Assembly (NCBI GenBank): GCA_011391835.1
Contig: JAABPS010000019.1
Coordinates: 1-15,877, forward strand
Source: Desulfobacteraceae bacterium
GTDB lineage: Bacteria > Desulfobacterota > Desulfobacteria > Desulfobacterales > JAABPS01
Reading direction: 5' to 3'
Length of the DNA: 15,877 nt
This document shows, piece by piece, positions 1 to 6,858 of the stretch; positions within the stretch are counted from its first letter, which is position 1, and each line of letters begins with the position of its first letter. The translations under genes and the position numbers were made by a program. The notes beneath the pieces are model-generated. The model was not told where the DNA came from. It saw only the letters and a program-made list of their open reading frames with translations, and did no database searches.

Positions 1-1260
1 AGCGCCGATGAACCCTCACCCGATAGCATTGATGAACATATCGATTTAGACACTGCCGTTGCAGAGCTTGAAGAAGATTTGCAGTCACCAGATGAAACAG
101 CCCATGAAATGCCCGGAAAAGAAACTGAAGAAGCCCAGGAAGAAGTCCGGGAAGAAGGGATTGGTGAAAAGACTCAAGAAAAACCGATAGAAACTGCCGA
201 GGACAAAGCCGAAGAAGAAACCGTAGAAGTCGCTGAGAAGCAGGATGATACCGGAATTAAAGAGACAACTCTCAAAGATGCCAAAGAAAAAACACCGGCA
301 GATGATATAGAAAAAACGGTGCCTGAAGAGGCTCTGGTTGTTTCTGATCTGGAAATTAAAGAGTCATTCATTGAAGATACAAAAGAGAGTATTGTTAATG
401 AAACCCGGGAAGTTCTCAATATTGACTATGATGAGGTTAAGGTCGGAAGACTGGCAAATCGTGTGGGAATTTCACTCTTTGAAAACAAAACCACTTTCTA
501 CGCACCCAGCCTTGAAAAAACGTTTAATGAAAATCTTGCAACATCGGTCTATAAAAAGCTTGGCTCAACTATCGTTCTGGTCGAATTGGGTGAAACGGAT
601 TTCCCGGAATCCGGTGGACAACTGCCAAAACTCGTTTCAGGACGTATTGACAATTTTAACCTTATTGAAAGAGGCCGCCAGCTCGGCCTGAACGCGATTA
701 TAACGGGTTCTTTCATAGATATAAGGCCTGTTCGGGAAGCACGCGGCCGGGTGTTCAAAAATATGTATGACGCCGTTCGTTTTGCAATAAACGTGGAAGT
801 GTATGATACAGAAACCGGCACTAAATTAATCAATGAAAATTTCATCCGTGTGTCCAATATAAATAAAGTTGAAGAGGATGATATTTTGGAGTTTGGTTCC
901 AATGCGCCTCGAAAAGAGATTAATATATCCGCGCTAAATGATGCCATGCAGAATGTTATCGCTGAGGTAAGCGAAAGAATAGGAACCGTTTTGTATAAAT
1001 ATCCTTGGAAAGGCTATGTTACGTCTATCGATAATAATCGAATCAGCATATCCTCTGGATCAAAAATCGGACTCCTCCCTGGTAACAAGCTGGAGGTGTA
1101 TGACCGAAAGGTGATTGAAGGTGTAGGCGGACACCAGTATTCTATCCCGGGCAATAAAACAGGAGAAATAGTGATAACCGATGTAACCCCTGACAGTTCA
1201 GAAGCTGTTTTCGTTTCCGGAACCGTTGTGAAAGAAGGGAGTACTGTCAAAAAGAGGTAA
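1..1260 (+). CDS. CsgG/FlgT-like envelope protein with acidic low-complexity region, 5' end outside window
   Basis: The frame is open from base 1, so this is the last 419 residues of a longer protein; the TTG at 79 is only an internal leucine codon. Visible residues 1-145 are an acidic, Glu/Lys-rich low-complexity stretch with many EE/KE steps, probably an extended linker. From about residue 148 (VGRLANRVGISLFENKT) a globular part begins that resembles the CsgG/FlgO/TolB-N type of periplasmic domain: a call to short-lived 'LFENKT' strand, then GLNAIITGSFIDI, then INVEVYDTETGTKL. The last 80 residues (GLLPGNKLEVYD, then GEIVITDV, then SEAVF) resemble the small beta domain at the end of FlgT and CsgG-like proteins. 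Such proteins are usually periplasmic or outer-membrane lipoproteins attached to secretion or flagellar structures. A signal peptide or lipobox would lie upstream of the window. The family call is by eye and the substrate is unknown. The next gene starts 56 bp downstream. Confidence 0.6.
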   Translation, partial: SADEPSPDSIDEHIDLDTAVAELEEDLQSPDETAHEMPGKETEEAQEEVREEGIGEKTQEKPIETAEDKAEEETVEVAEKQDDTGIKETTLKDAKEKTPADDIEKTVPEEALVVSDLEIKESFIEDTKESIVNETREVLNIDYDEVKVGRLANRVGISLFENKTTFYAPSLEKTFNENLATSVYKKLGSTIVLVELGETDFPESGGQLPKLVSGRIDNFNLIERGRQLGLNAIITGSFIDIRPVREARGRVFKNMYDAVRFAINVEVYDTETGTKLINENFIRVSNINKVEEDDILEFGSNAPRKEINISALNDAMQNVIAEVSERIGTVLYKYPWKGYVTSIDNNRISISSGSKIGLLPGNKLEVYDRKVIEGVGGHQYSIPGNKTGEIVITDVTPDSSEAVFVSGTVVKEGSTVKKR

Positions 1261-1316
1261 TCGATAGCTCAAAACTCTTCATTTTCATCTGTATCCCAAA
1301 GTAGTAACTTTAACCT

Positions 1317-1844
1317 ATGGCTTCAGAACAACTTGTTACGTCCTGGTATGTCCTGCATACGAAAAGTCGATTTGAAAATAAGGTCACCGATGCTCTTATA
1401 AAAAAATCGACGGGAGTCTTTCTTCCTAAAATTCAGGTCAAAAGTAAACGCCGTGACAGAAATATCATGATCCGGGTACCTCTCTTCCCTGGATATATCT
1501 TTGTTCAAACAGATCTGAGGCCGGAACACCGTATTGAAATTTTAAAAACCGCTGGCGCTGTCCGTTTAATTGGCAATAAAGAGGGCCCTATCCCAGTTCC
1601 AACAGAAACCGTGGAGTCCCTGAAAATCATGGTTAACTCCGATCATCCTGTAACTACAGGCAGCCATTTTAAAAAAGGAGATGCTGTTATCGTTGTGAAT
1701 GGTCCTTTTACCGGTATTACCGGGGTATTTGAAAGATATAGGGGGCTTAGTCGTGTTGTTGTTAACATCGACGCCCTTGGTCAATTCGCCAGTGTAGATG
1801 TAAATGAGACCGATATTGAAAAATTGCCAAAAATATTCTCATAA
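1317..1844 (+). CDS. NusG-paralogue transcription antiterminator (UpxY/RfaH/LoaP type)
   Basis: This 175-residue protein has the two-domain layout of NusG. The NGN domain spans about residues 8-110 (WYVLHTKSRFENKV, then VPLFPGYIFVQ, then GAVRLIG). A KOW domain spans about 118-170 (KKGDAVIVVNGPFTGITGVF). NusG-family proteins bind RNA polymerase and suppress pausing. The near-minimal length, the PLFPGYIFV block and the variable NGN surface point to a specialised operon-specific paralogue of the UpxY/RfaH group, which commonly controls long polysaccharide operons, rather than housekeeping NusG. The neighbours usual for housekeeping NusG (secE, rplK) are absent. The ATG at 1317 has no clear Shine-Dalgarno sequence (upstream AAGTAGTAACTTTAACCT), so translation may be weak or coupled to the upstream gene 56 bp away. 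Its target operon is not visible. The family is certain; the specialised role is inferred. Confidence 0.88.
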   Translation: MASEQLVTSWYVLHTKSRFENKVTDALIKKSTGVFLPKIQVKSKRRDRNIMIRVPLFPGYIFVQTDLRPEHRIEILKTAGAVRLIGNKEGPIPVPTETVESLKIMVNSDHPVTTGSHFKKGDAVIVVNGPFTGITGVFERYRGLSRVVVNIDALGQFASVDVNETDIEKLPKIFS

Positions 1845-1848
1845 CTGC

Positions 1849-1878
1849 TTGACTTTTTATTAGGTTTTAATTTAGAAT
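1849..1878 (+). promoter_or_regulatory. Sigma-70-type promoter for the HU/IHF-holB run
   Basis: TTGACT (1849-1854) and TAGAAT (1873-1878) each match the -35 and -10 consensus at five of six bases, with an 18-bp spacer that is T-rich. Transcription would begin near 1885. This lies directly after the stop codon of the NusG-like gene and 44 bp before the HU/IHF start, so the housekeeping run probably has its own promoter, independent of the two genes upstream. The call is from sequence only. Confidence 0.65.
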
Positions 1879-1921
1879 TTAAGAAATGTGATAATTATTC
1901 GATACTGAAAAAGGAGGGCAT

Positions 1922-2197
1922 ATGAACAAATTGGAGCTCATTTCGGCCTTGAAAAAAGAAGCGAATATCTCTAAGTCAGAGGCTGCACGGGTAGTCCAGA
2001 TCTTTTTCGACAAAATGGCGGATGCAATGGCCCAGGGGGATCGTGTTGAAATCCGTGGCCTTTGCAGTTTTTTTGTAAAAAACTACAAAAGCTATACCGG
2101 CCGAAATCCCAAAACGGGTGAAAAAGTTACCATAAGGCCCAAAAGGCTCCCTTTTTTCAAAGCCGGAAAAGAATTAAAAGAGCGGGTGGATTATTAA
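1922..2197 (+). CDS. HU/IHF-family DNA-binding protein
   Basis: This is a 91-residue DNABII protein that binds and bends DNA as a dimer in the nucleoid. The N-terminal helices (MNKLELISALKKEANISKSE) and the beta-arm signature GRNPKTGEKVTIRPKR at about residues 60-75, followed by FKAGKELKERV, are typical of the family. The Arg-Asn-Pro at the arm tip (61-63) is the part that inserts into the DNA minor groove in HU and IHF. The start is well supported: AAGGAGG at 1911-1917 stands 4 nt before the ATG, the strongest ribosome-binding site in the window. The sequence does not decide between an HU-like homodimer and an IHF subunit; the arm resembles IHF slightly. An IHF-like role would fit the sigma-54 promoters further along, but that link is inference. 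The holB start follows 4 nt after its stop. Confidence 0.92.
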   Translation: MNKLELISALKKEANISKSEAARVVQIFFDKMADAMAQGDRVEIRGLCSFFVKNYKSYTGRNPKTGEKVTIRPKRLPFFKAGKELKERVDY

Positions 2198-2201
2198 GTT
2201 T

Positions 2202-3266
2202 GTGACTGATTTTGAATCGATAATTGATCAAAAACAGGCCATAGGATTTTTAACGACTCTCCTTAAGAAAGAGAATATACCGCATGCCCTTCTTTTTACA
2301 GGGATTGATGGCGTTGGAAAACATGATGCAGCCATGACATTTGCCATGGCATGCAACTGTGCAGAGTTTGATTCATGGAAATGTGAAATAGAAGATTCGA
2401 ATGCGAATCATCACAGTAAAGAAAAAACGGCAGTAGGCATCCCCTGCGGTTGTTGCAGATCATGTAAAAAAATCCAGTCTAACAGCCACCCTGACGTGTT
2501 ATCGATAACGCCATCCGGTTCTTTTATTAAGATTGATCAAGTCCGTGCTCTGTATCAGACACTTACCATGAAACCTCACGAGGCAAGATATCGTGTCGTT
2601 ATCCTGGCGGAAGCCCAGCGTATGAATTTGGCTGCAAGTAACGCCTTTCTTAAAATACTGGAAGAGCCGCCCGATCAGACAGTTTTAATACTTATCGCGG
2701 AGAAAAAGCCAGATCTCCTCCAAACAGTAGTTTCGCGGTGCCAGCATATACGATTCAATCCAATATCTAGAAATACCCTTGCCTCAATGCTGAACGAAAA
2801 AGAAGGCAGAAACCCGGACGATGCATTCGTTTTAGCAGCGATGTCGAAAGGAAGCTTATCCAAGGCGCTGGCCATGAGTCGAACTGGCTGGACAAATCGT
2901 AGAAACTGGTTGATAAAAGCGATCAGTTCGGATCCGGATGATCCCATGGCGGCCAGGCCAGCAGGTCTCCTTTTTTCGATAGCTGCTCAATTATCAGAAA
3001 ACAGAGATACACTGGAAGATGACCTGGAGACGATGAAGTCATGGTTCAGAGATCTTATCATTTTCAAATATCAGCCTGAAAAAATAATTCATAGAGACCT
3101 CTTAAATCAAATAAAAACTGTTTCAAAAAAATTTACAATGAACTCACTTTTACATAAAATGGAAGCGATTAAGTCCGCACAGTTCCTGATCCAGCGCTCG
3201 AATACCAATATAAAACTTGTAATGGATATGTTAATGCTTAAGCTGGCAAGCGTAGATAAAACATAA
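2202..3266 (+). CDS. holB: DNA polymerase III, delta' subunit
   Basis: This 354-residue protein is a AAA+ clamp-loader subunit that helps load the sliding clamp during replication. Visible are a P-loop-like segment at 34-41 (GIDGVGKH), a zinc module with Cys at 51, 53, 61, 82, 84, 85 and 88 (PCGCCRSCKK), a Walker-B-region segment (YRVVILAEAQRM, 130-141), the family block NAFLKILEEPP (147-157) and the sensor-1 SRC motif (178-180). The P-loop carries His41 where an ATP-binding subunit has Ser or Thr, in keeping with delta' being a non-hydrolysing subunit in well-studied clamp loaders. The region between Cys61 and Cys82 is longer and more polar than usual. The GTG start at 2202 is chosen because MTDFESIIDQKQAIGFL aligns with the usual delta' N-terminus; its ribosome-binding site is poor, which suggests translational coupling with the HU/IHF gene 4 nt upstream. 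Confidence 0.93.
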   Translation: MTDFESIIDQKQAIGFLTTLLKKENIPHALLFTGIDGVGKHDAAMTFAMACNCAEFDSWKCEIEDSNANHHSKEKTAVGIPCGCCRSCKKIQSNSHPDVLSITPSGSFIKIDQVRALYQTLTMKPHEARYRVVILAEAQRMNLAASNAFLKILEEPPDQTVLILIAEKKPDLLQTVVSRCQHIRFNPISRNTLASMLNEKEGRNPDDAFVLAAMSKGSLSKALAMSRTGWTNRRNWLIKAISSDPDDPMAARPAGLLFSIAAQLSENRDTLEDDLETMKSWFRDLIIFKYQPEKIIHRDLLNQIKTVSKKFTMNSLLHKMEAIKSAQFLIQRSNTNIKLVMDMLMLKLASVDKT

Positions 3267-3341
3267 GGATGAATATCATCTGACGTGGTTCTCTCTGCCA
3301 TGGATTAGGCAGATACTTCACTAACTGATAGGATTTAATAT

Positions 3342-4145
3342 ATGGGGAAAGTAGTAGGTATAAAATTTAAAGATAGCGGGAAAATCTATGATTTCGACTG
3401 TGGCGCGTTTGTGCTTAACGTAGGTGACCATGTTATTGTCGAGACAGAGAATGGACTCGCTTTAGGGGCCGTTGCTGTCCCGCCTGAACCATCTGATAAA
3501 AAACAAACAGACAAGCTTCTTAAAAAAGTCTTTCGCTTGGCAACAGATAAGGACTTTGATCAAAAAGGAAAAAACACAGATACTGAAAAAAAAGCTCACG
3601 CATTTTGCCTGAAAACCATTGAAGAGCTTGGGCTAAAAATGAATCTCTTTGCAGTTGAAAGCTCTTTTGACTCCAGCAAGCTAACATTTTTCTTTACGTC
3701 AGATGGGCGGGTTGATTTCAGACAGCTTGTAAAAATCCTGGTGCAGGAATTTGGCAAAAAAATTGAAATGAGACAGGTCGGCATACGAAACCAGGCCAAA
3801 ATGTGTGGCGGTATTGGACGATGCGGCCGTGAAATCTGCTGTTCGGCATTTATTGATAAATTTGATCCTGTCTCGATACGCATGGCAAAGGAACAGAGCC
3901 TTTCGCTCAATCCCACAAAAATTTCAGGACAGTGTGGACGATTGATGTGCTGTCTTAACTTCGAATACGAAACCTATAAATCCTTGAAGAAAAAATTCCC
4001 TAAAATAGGCAAAAAAATAGATACCCCTGCGGGAAAAGGAAAGGTCTCGCGCCATAATGTGTCATGCAATCGGTTAGCTGTCCGTTTGGAAGATGGCACT
4101 GAAGTTGAAATAGAACTCAACGACATCGCCATAGAAGAGGAATAA
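3342..4145 (+). CDS. ricT: PSP1-domain protein, RicT (YaaT)-like
   Basis: This 267-residue protein matches the PSP1/RicT family along its length. Residues 1-50 form a beta-rich start (VVGIKFKDSGKIYDFDC). The PSP1 core (about 60-150) holds FFFTSDGRVDFRQLVK. The Cys-rich signature follows: RCGREICC (160-167) and GQCGRLMCCLNFE (197-208), with Cys at 155, 161, 166, 167, 198, 203 and 204. In Bacillus subtilis RicT works in the RicAFT (Y) complex, which binds Fe-S clusters and supports RNase Y-dependent RNA maturation. In other bacteria the role is less clear. No RicA or RicF homologue is in the window. The start has GGA about 8 nt upstream. The 75-bp gap after holB contains a weak hairpin only. 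The metG start is 2 nt after this stop, so the two are surely cotranscribed. Confidence 0.9.
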   Translation: MGKVVGIKFKDSGKIYDFDCGAFVLNVGDHVIVETENGLALGAVAVPPEPSDKKQTDKLLKKVFRLATDKDFDQKGKNTDTEKKAHAFCLKTIEELGLKMNLFAVESSFDSSKLTFFFTSDGRVDFRQLVKILVQEFGKKIEMRQVGIRNQAKMCGGIGRCGREICCSAFIDKFDPVSIRMAKEQSLSLNPTKISGQCGRLMCCLNFEYETYKSLKKKFPKIGKKIDTPAGKGKVSRHNVSCNRLAVRLEDGTEVEIELNDIAIEEE

Positions 4146-4147
4146 TA

Positions 4148-6079
4148 ATGCCCGATCCATTTTATGTAACCACACCCATATATTATGTCAACGCGAGGCC
4201 CCATCTGGGGCATGCATATACGACCATTGTTGCTGATGTTGTCTGTCGGTTTAACACCATGCGTCAATCGGAATCTTTTCTCCTCACCGGAACGGATGAA
4301 CACGGCGATAAGGTTGTACGGGCGGCAAAAAAGGAAAATTTAAGCCCAAAGAAGTATGCGGATAACATAAGCGGACTTTTTAGGCATCTGTGGCCTGAGC
4401 TTAATATAAAATACAGCCATTTTATCCGTACCACAGACCCCTCCCATATGGCTGTGGTAGAATCATTTCTAAAAAAAATATACGACGCTGGTGATATCTA
4501 TTACAGCAAGTACTCGGGCCTTTACTGTTTTGGATGCGAACGTTTTTATACGGAAAGAGAACTTGTTGAGGGAAAGTGTCCGGACCATGAAACAGAACCT
4601 GAAACAATTGAAGAGTCCAACTATTTTTTTAAGATGAGTCGTTACCAGGACTGGCTGATAGACCATATCAATACACATCCTGATTTTATACGACCGGAGA
4701 GATATAAAAACGAAGTGCTGTCTTTTTTACGTGAACCGCTTGAAGATCTTAGCATCTCCAGGCCGAAATCACGCCTGGAATGGGGCATTACCCTGCCCTT
4801 TGACAAAGATCATGTAACCTATGTATGGTTCGATGCGCTTCTGAACTATATCTCCGCCTTGGAATATCCTGATGGCGATCTATTCAAAAAATTTTGGCCT
4901 TTTGTTCAGCATATTGTGGCCAAAGATATTCTCAAGCCTCACGCGATATACTGGCCCATCATGCTTAAAGCTGCTGGCATACCCGTCTATAAGCACCTCA
5001 ATGTTTCAGGATACTGGAATGTCAACCAAAGTAAAATGTCCAAAAGCCTCGGCAATGTAATTGAACCGCTTGAACTGAAAAATATTTACGGTCTTGATGC
5101 TCTTAGATTTTTTCTCATGCGTGAAATGGTTTTTGGGCTTGATTCCAATTTTAGTGAAGATGCCTTAGTACACCGAATCAATTCAGATCTTGCCAATGAT
5201 CTGGGGAATCTTTTTTCTCGGGTGCTGGCCATGGCCCATAAATATTTCAAGGGAGTAGTCCCCAGCGTAGATCAAAAGGTAGAAAAACAATTGAAGCTCA
5301 GTCTTGAAACCAGCGCATGCCATGCAATTAACCAATATGAAGCCGCAATGGAATCCTTTGCTTTTCATAACGCAATTGCAGCTATATGGAAATTAATCAG
5401 TCATATGAATAAATATATTGATTCCACTGAACCCTGGGTTCTTGCGAAAGAAAAAACAGCAAAAAGTCAGCTTGAAATCGTCATATATAACCTTCTCGAG
5501 GGATTAAGGATTGCAGCCGGCTTGATATATCCCATTATGCCTGAAACCGCAGATACAATGACAAAGCACCTTGGCATTCAAATCGAACCAGGGAAAAGCC
5601 CGTCCTGGTATCACGTGGAAACATTAAAAAAATGGGGATCTCTTGAGCCCGGCACTCACCTTCCAAAATCAATTACCCTTTTCCCAAGGATAGACCTGAG
5701 TCAAGTTAAATCCGATTTACCCAAGGATACAACACCTGTAATAGACCTTAAATCTGAAATAACCATTGATGACATGAATAAAATAGACCTCCGGGTCGCC
5801 ACTGTACTAAGCGCGGAAGTAATCCCCAAAGCAAAAAAACTGTTAAAACTTACAGTCGATGTGGGCGAAAAGAATGAACGGACCATTGTTGCCGGAATAG
5901 CGGAAAGCTATCATCCGGATGAATTGGTCGGACGTCAGGTGATCGTTGTCGCAAACCTCAAACCTGCCAAATTGATGGGAGTAATCTCCAGTGGAATGCT
6001 GCTTGCCGCAGTTGATGGAAATAAATCGGTAATCGTAACATTAGACAAAAAAGTAAACCCAGGCGCACCTCTTCGATAA
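4148..6079 (+). CDS. metG: Methionyl-tRNA synthetase with C-terminal tRNA-binding domain
   Basis: This 643-residue cytoplasmic enzyme charges tRNA-Met with methionine. The class-I HIGH motif is HLGH (19-22) and the KMSKS loop is intact at 296-300. The connective peptide holds one zinc knuckle of CxxC...CxxH form (Cys127, Cys130, Cys144, His147; CFGCERFYTERELVEGKC), like that of Thermus-type enzymes, not the four-Cys version. WFDALLNYISALEYP (227-241) is the usual active-site helix region. From about residue 535 (IDDMNKIDLRVATV) to the end is a Trbp111-like tRNA-binding OB-fold domain, which gives dimerisation and tRNA affinity in this subclass. The ATG at 4148 follows the ricT stop by 2 nt, with GAGGAA about 5-7 nt upstream, inside the end of ricT. 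The length is normal and no catalytic residue appears missing. kdsB starts 21 nt downstream. Confidence 0.97.
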   Translation: MPDPFYVTTPIYYVNARPHLGHAYTTIVADVVCRFNTMRQSESFLLTGTDEHGDKVVRAAKKENLSPKKYADNISGLFRHLWPELNIKYSHFIRTTDPSHMAVVESFLKKIYDAGDIYYSKYSGLYCFGCERFYTERELVEGKCPDHETEPETIEESNYFFKMSRYQDWLIDHINTHPDFIRPERYKNEVLSFLREPLEDLSISRPKSRLEWGITLPFDKDHVTYVWFDALLNYISALEYPDGDLFKKFWPFVQHIVAKDILKPHAIYWPIMLKAAGIPVYKHLNVSGYWNVNQSKMSKSLGNVIEPLELKNIYGLDALRFFLMREMVFGLDSNFSEDALVHRINSDLANDLGNLFSRVLAMAHKYFKGVVPSVDQKVEKQLKLSLETSACHAINQYEAAMESFAFHNAIAAIWKLISHMNKYIDSTEPWVLAKEKTAKSQLEIVIYNLLEGLRIAAGLIYPIMPETADTMTKHLGIQIEPGKSPSWYHVETLKKWGSLEPGTHLPKSITLFPRIDLSQVKSDLPKDTTPVIDLKSEITIDDMNKIDLRVATVLSAEVIPKAKKLLKLTVDVGEKNERTIVAGIAESYHPDELVGRQVIVVANLKPAKLMGVISSGMLLAAVDGNKSVIVTLDKKVNPGAPLR

Positions 6080-6100
6080 ATACATTGAGATCTTCGGTCT

Positions 6101-6856
6101 ATGAGCCAGTACCCCAAATGCTATGGAATCATTCCCGCACGCTTTGGATCCACCCGTTTTCCCGGGAAACCCTTGGCTGAGATCCTCGGCAAGCCCATGT
6201 TCTGGCATGTCTACCATCAGGCAAATCAGTGCCTTGAGCTTCATCAGACGTTTCTTGCAACAGATAACGACCAAATCGCTTCTGCCGCAAAAAAGCTCGA
6301 TGTGCCGGTGATTATGACCCGCAAAGACCATGCAAGCGGGACAGATCGAGTCCTCGAAGCAGCCGAGCAGATACCTGTTCCTGGAGATGCCGTTGTCATT
6401 AACATACAGGGAGATGAACCGTTGCTGGAGCCCAACATGCTCAGCAAACTTATCGAACCTTTTTCAAATCCTGAAGTAAATGTAACAACGCTGGCCAGTG
6501 AAATTGATTTGGCCGAAGCCGAAAATCCGGACCGGGTCAAGGTCGTCTTTGCTAAGGACGGCAAAGCCCTCTTATTCTCTCGCTCAATTATCCCTTATCC
6601 TCGCTATAATCAGAAAACCAAATTATATGTGCATATAGGCTTATACGCATTTCGCATGAATATTCTTAAAAAGTTTGTTGCATTAGGGCCAAGTCCGCTG
6701 GAAATTACCGAACAACTGGAACAGCTCCGTCTGCTGGAAAATGGGATACCCATTCAGGTGGTCACAACCCATTATCGAAGCATCGGTGTGGACAGGCAGG
6801 AAGACCTTGATATCGTACGTAGAATCATTTCCGAAAAAACATCAAAGGCAACGTAA
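6101..6856 (+). CDS. kdsB: 3-deoxy-manno-octulosonate cytidylyltransferase (CMP-Kdo synthetase)
   Basis: This 251-residue enzyme activates Kdo with CTP to give CMP-Kdo, the donor for the inner core of LPS. It acts in the cytoplasm. The nucleotide-binding start GIIPARFGSTRFPGKPL (9-25), HASGTDRVLEA (77-87), the metal-binding NIQGDEP (101-107), the HIGLYAFR strand (178-185), the EITEQLEQLRLLENG stretch (201-215) and GVD (229-231) are all present, and the length is the family norm. The ATG at 6101 gives the standard N-terminus; the Shine-Dalgarno is weak (GAGATC region). No other Kdo gene (kdsA, kdsC, kdsD, waaA) is in the window. Its stop is 2 nt before the large GlmS-like gene, so the two very likely share an mRNA and possibly a role in envelope sugar supply. 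Confidence 0.96.
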   Translation: MSQYPKCYGIIPARFGSTRFPGKPLAEILGKPMFWHVYHQANQCLELHQTFLATDNDQIASAAKKLDVPVIMTRKDHASGTDRVLEAAEQIPVPGDAVVINIQGDEPLLEPNMLSKLIEPFSNPEVNVTTLASEIDLAEAENPDRVKVVFAKDGKALLFSRSIIPYPRYNQKTKLYVHIGLYAFRMNILKKFVALGPSPLEITEQLEQLRLLENGIPIQVVTTHYRSIGVDRQEDLDIVRRIISEKTSKAT

Positions 6857-6858
6857 AC

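Noticed and set aside
3294..3313. Hairpin TCTGCC/GGCAGA between holB and ricT as a terminator
   Set aside because: Only a 6-bp stem with an 8-base loop and no T-run after it; the genes on both sides appear to be one run.
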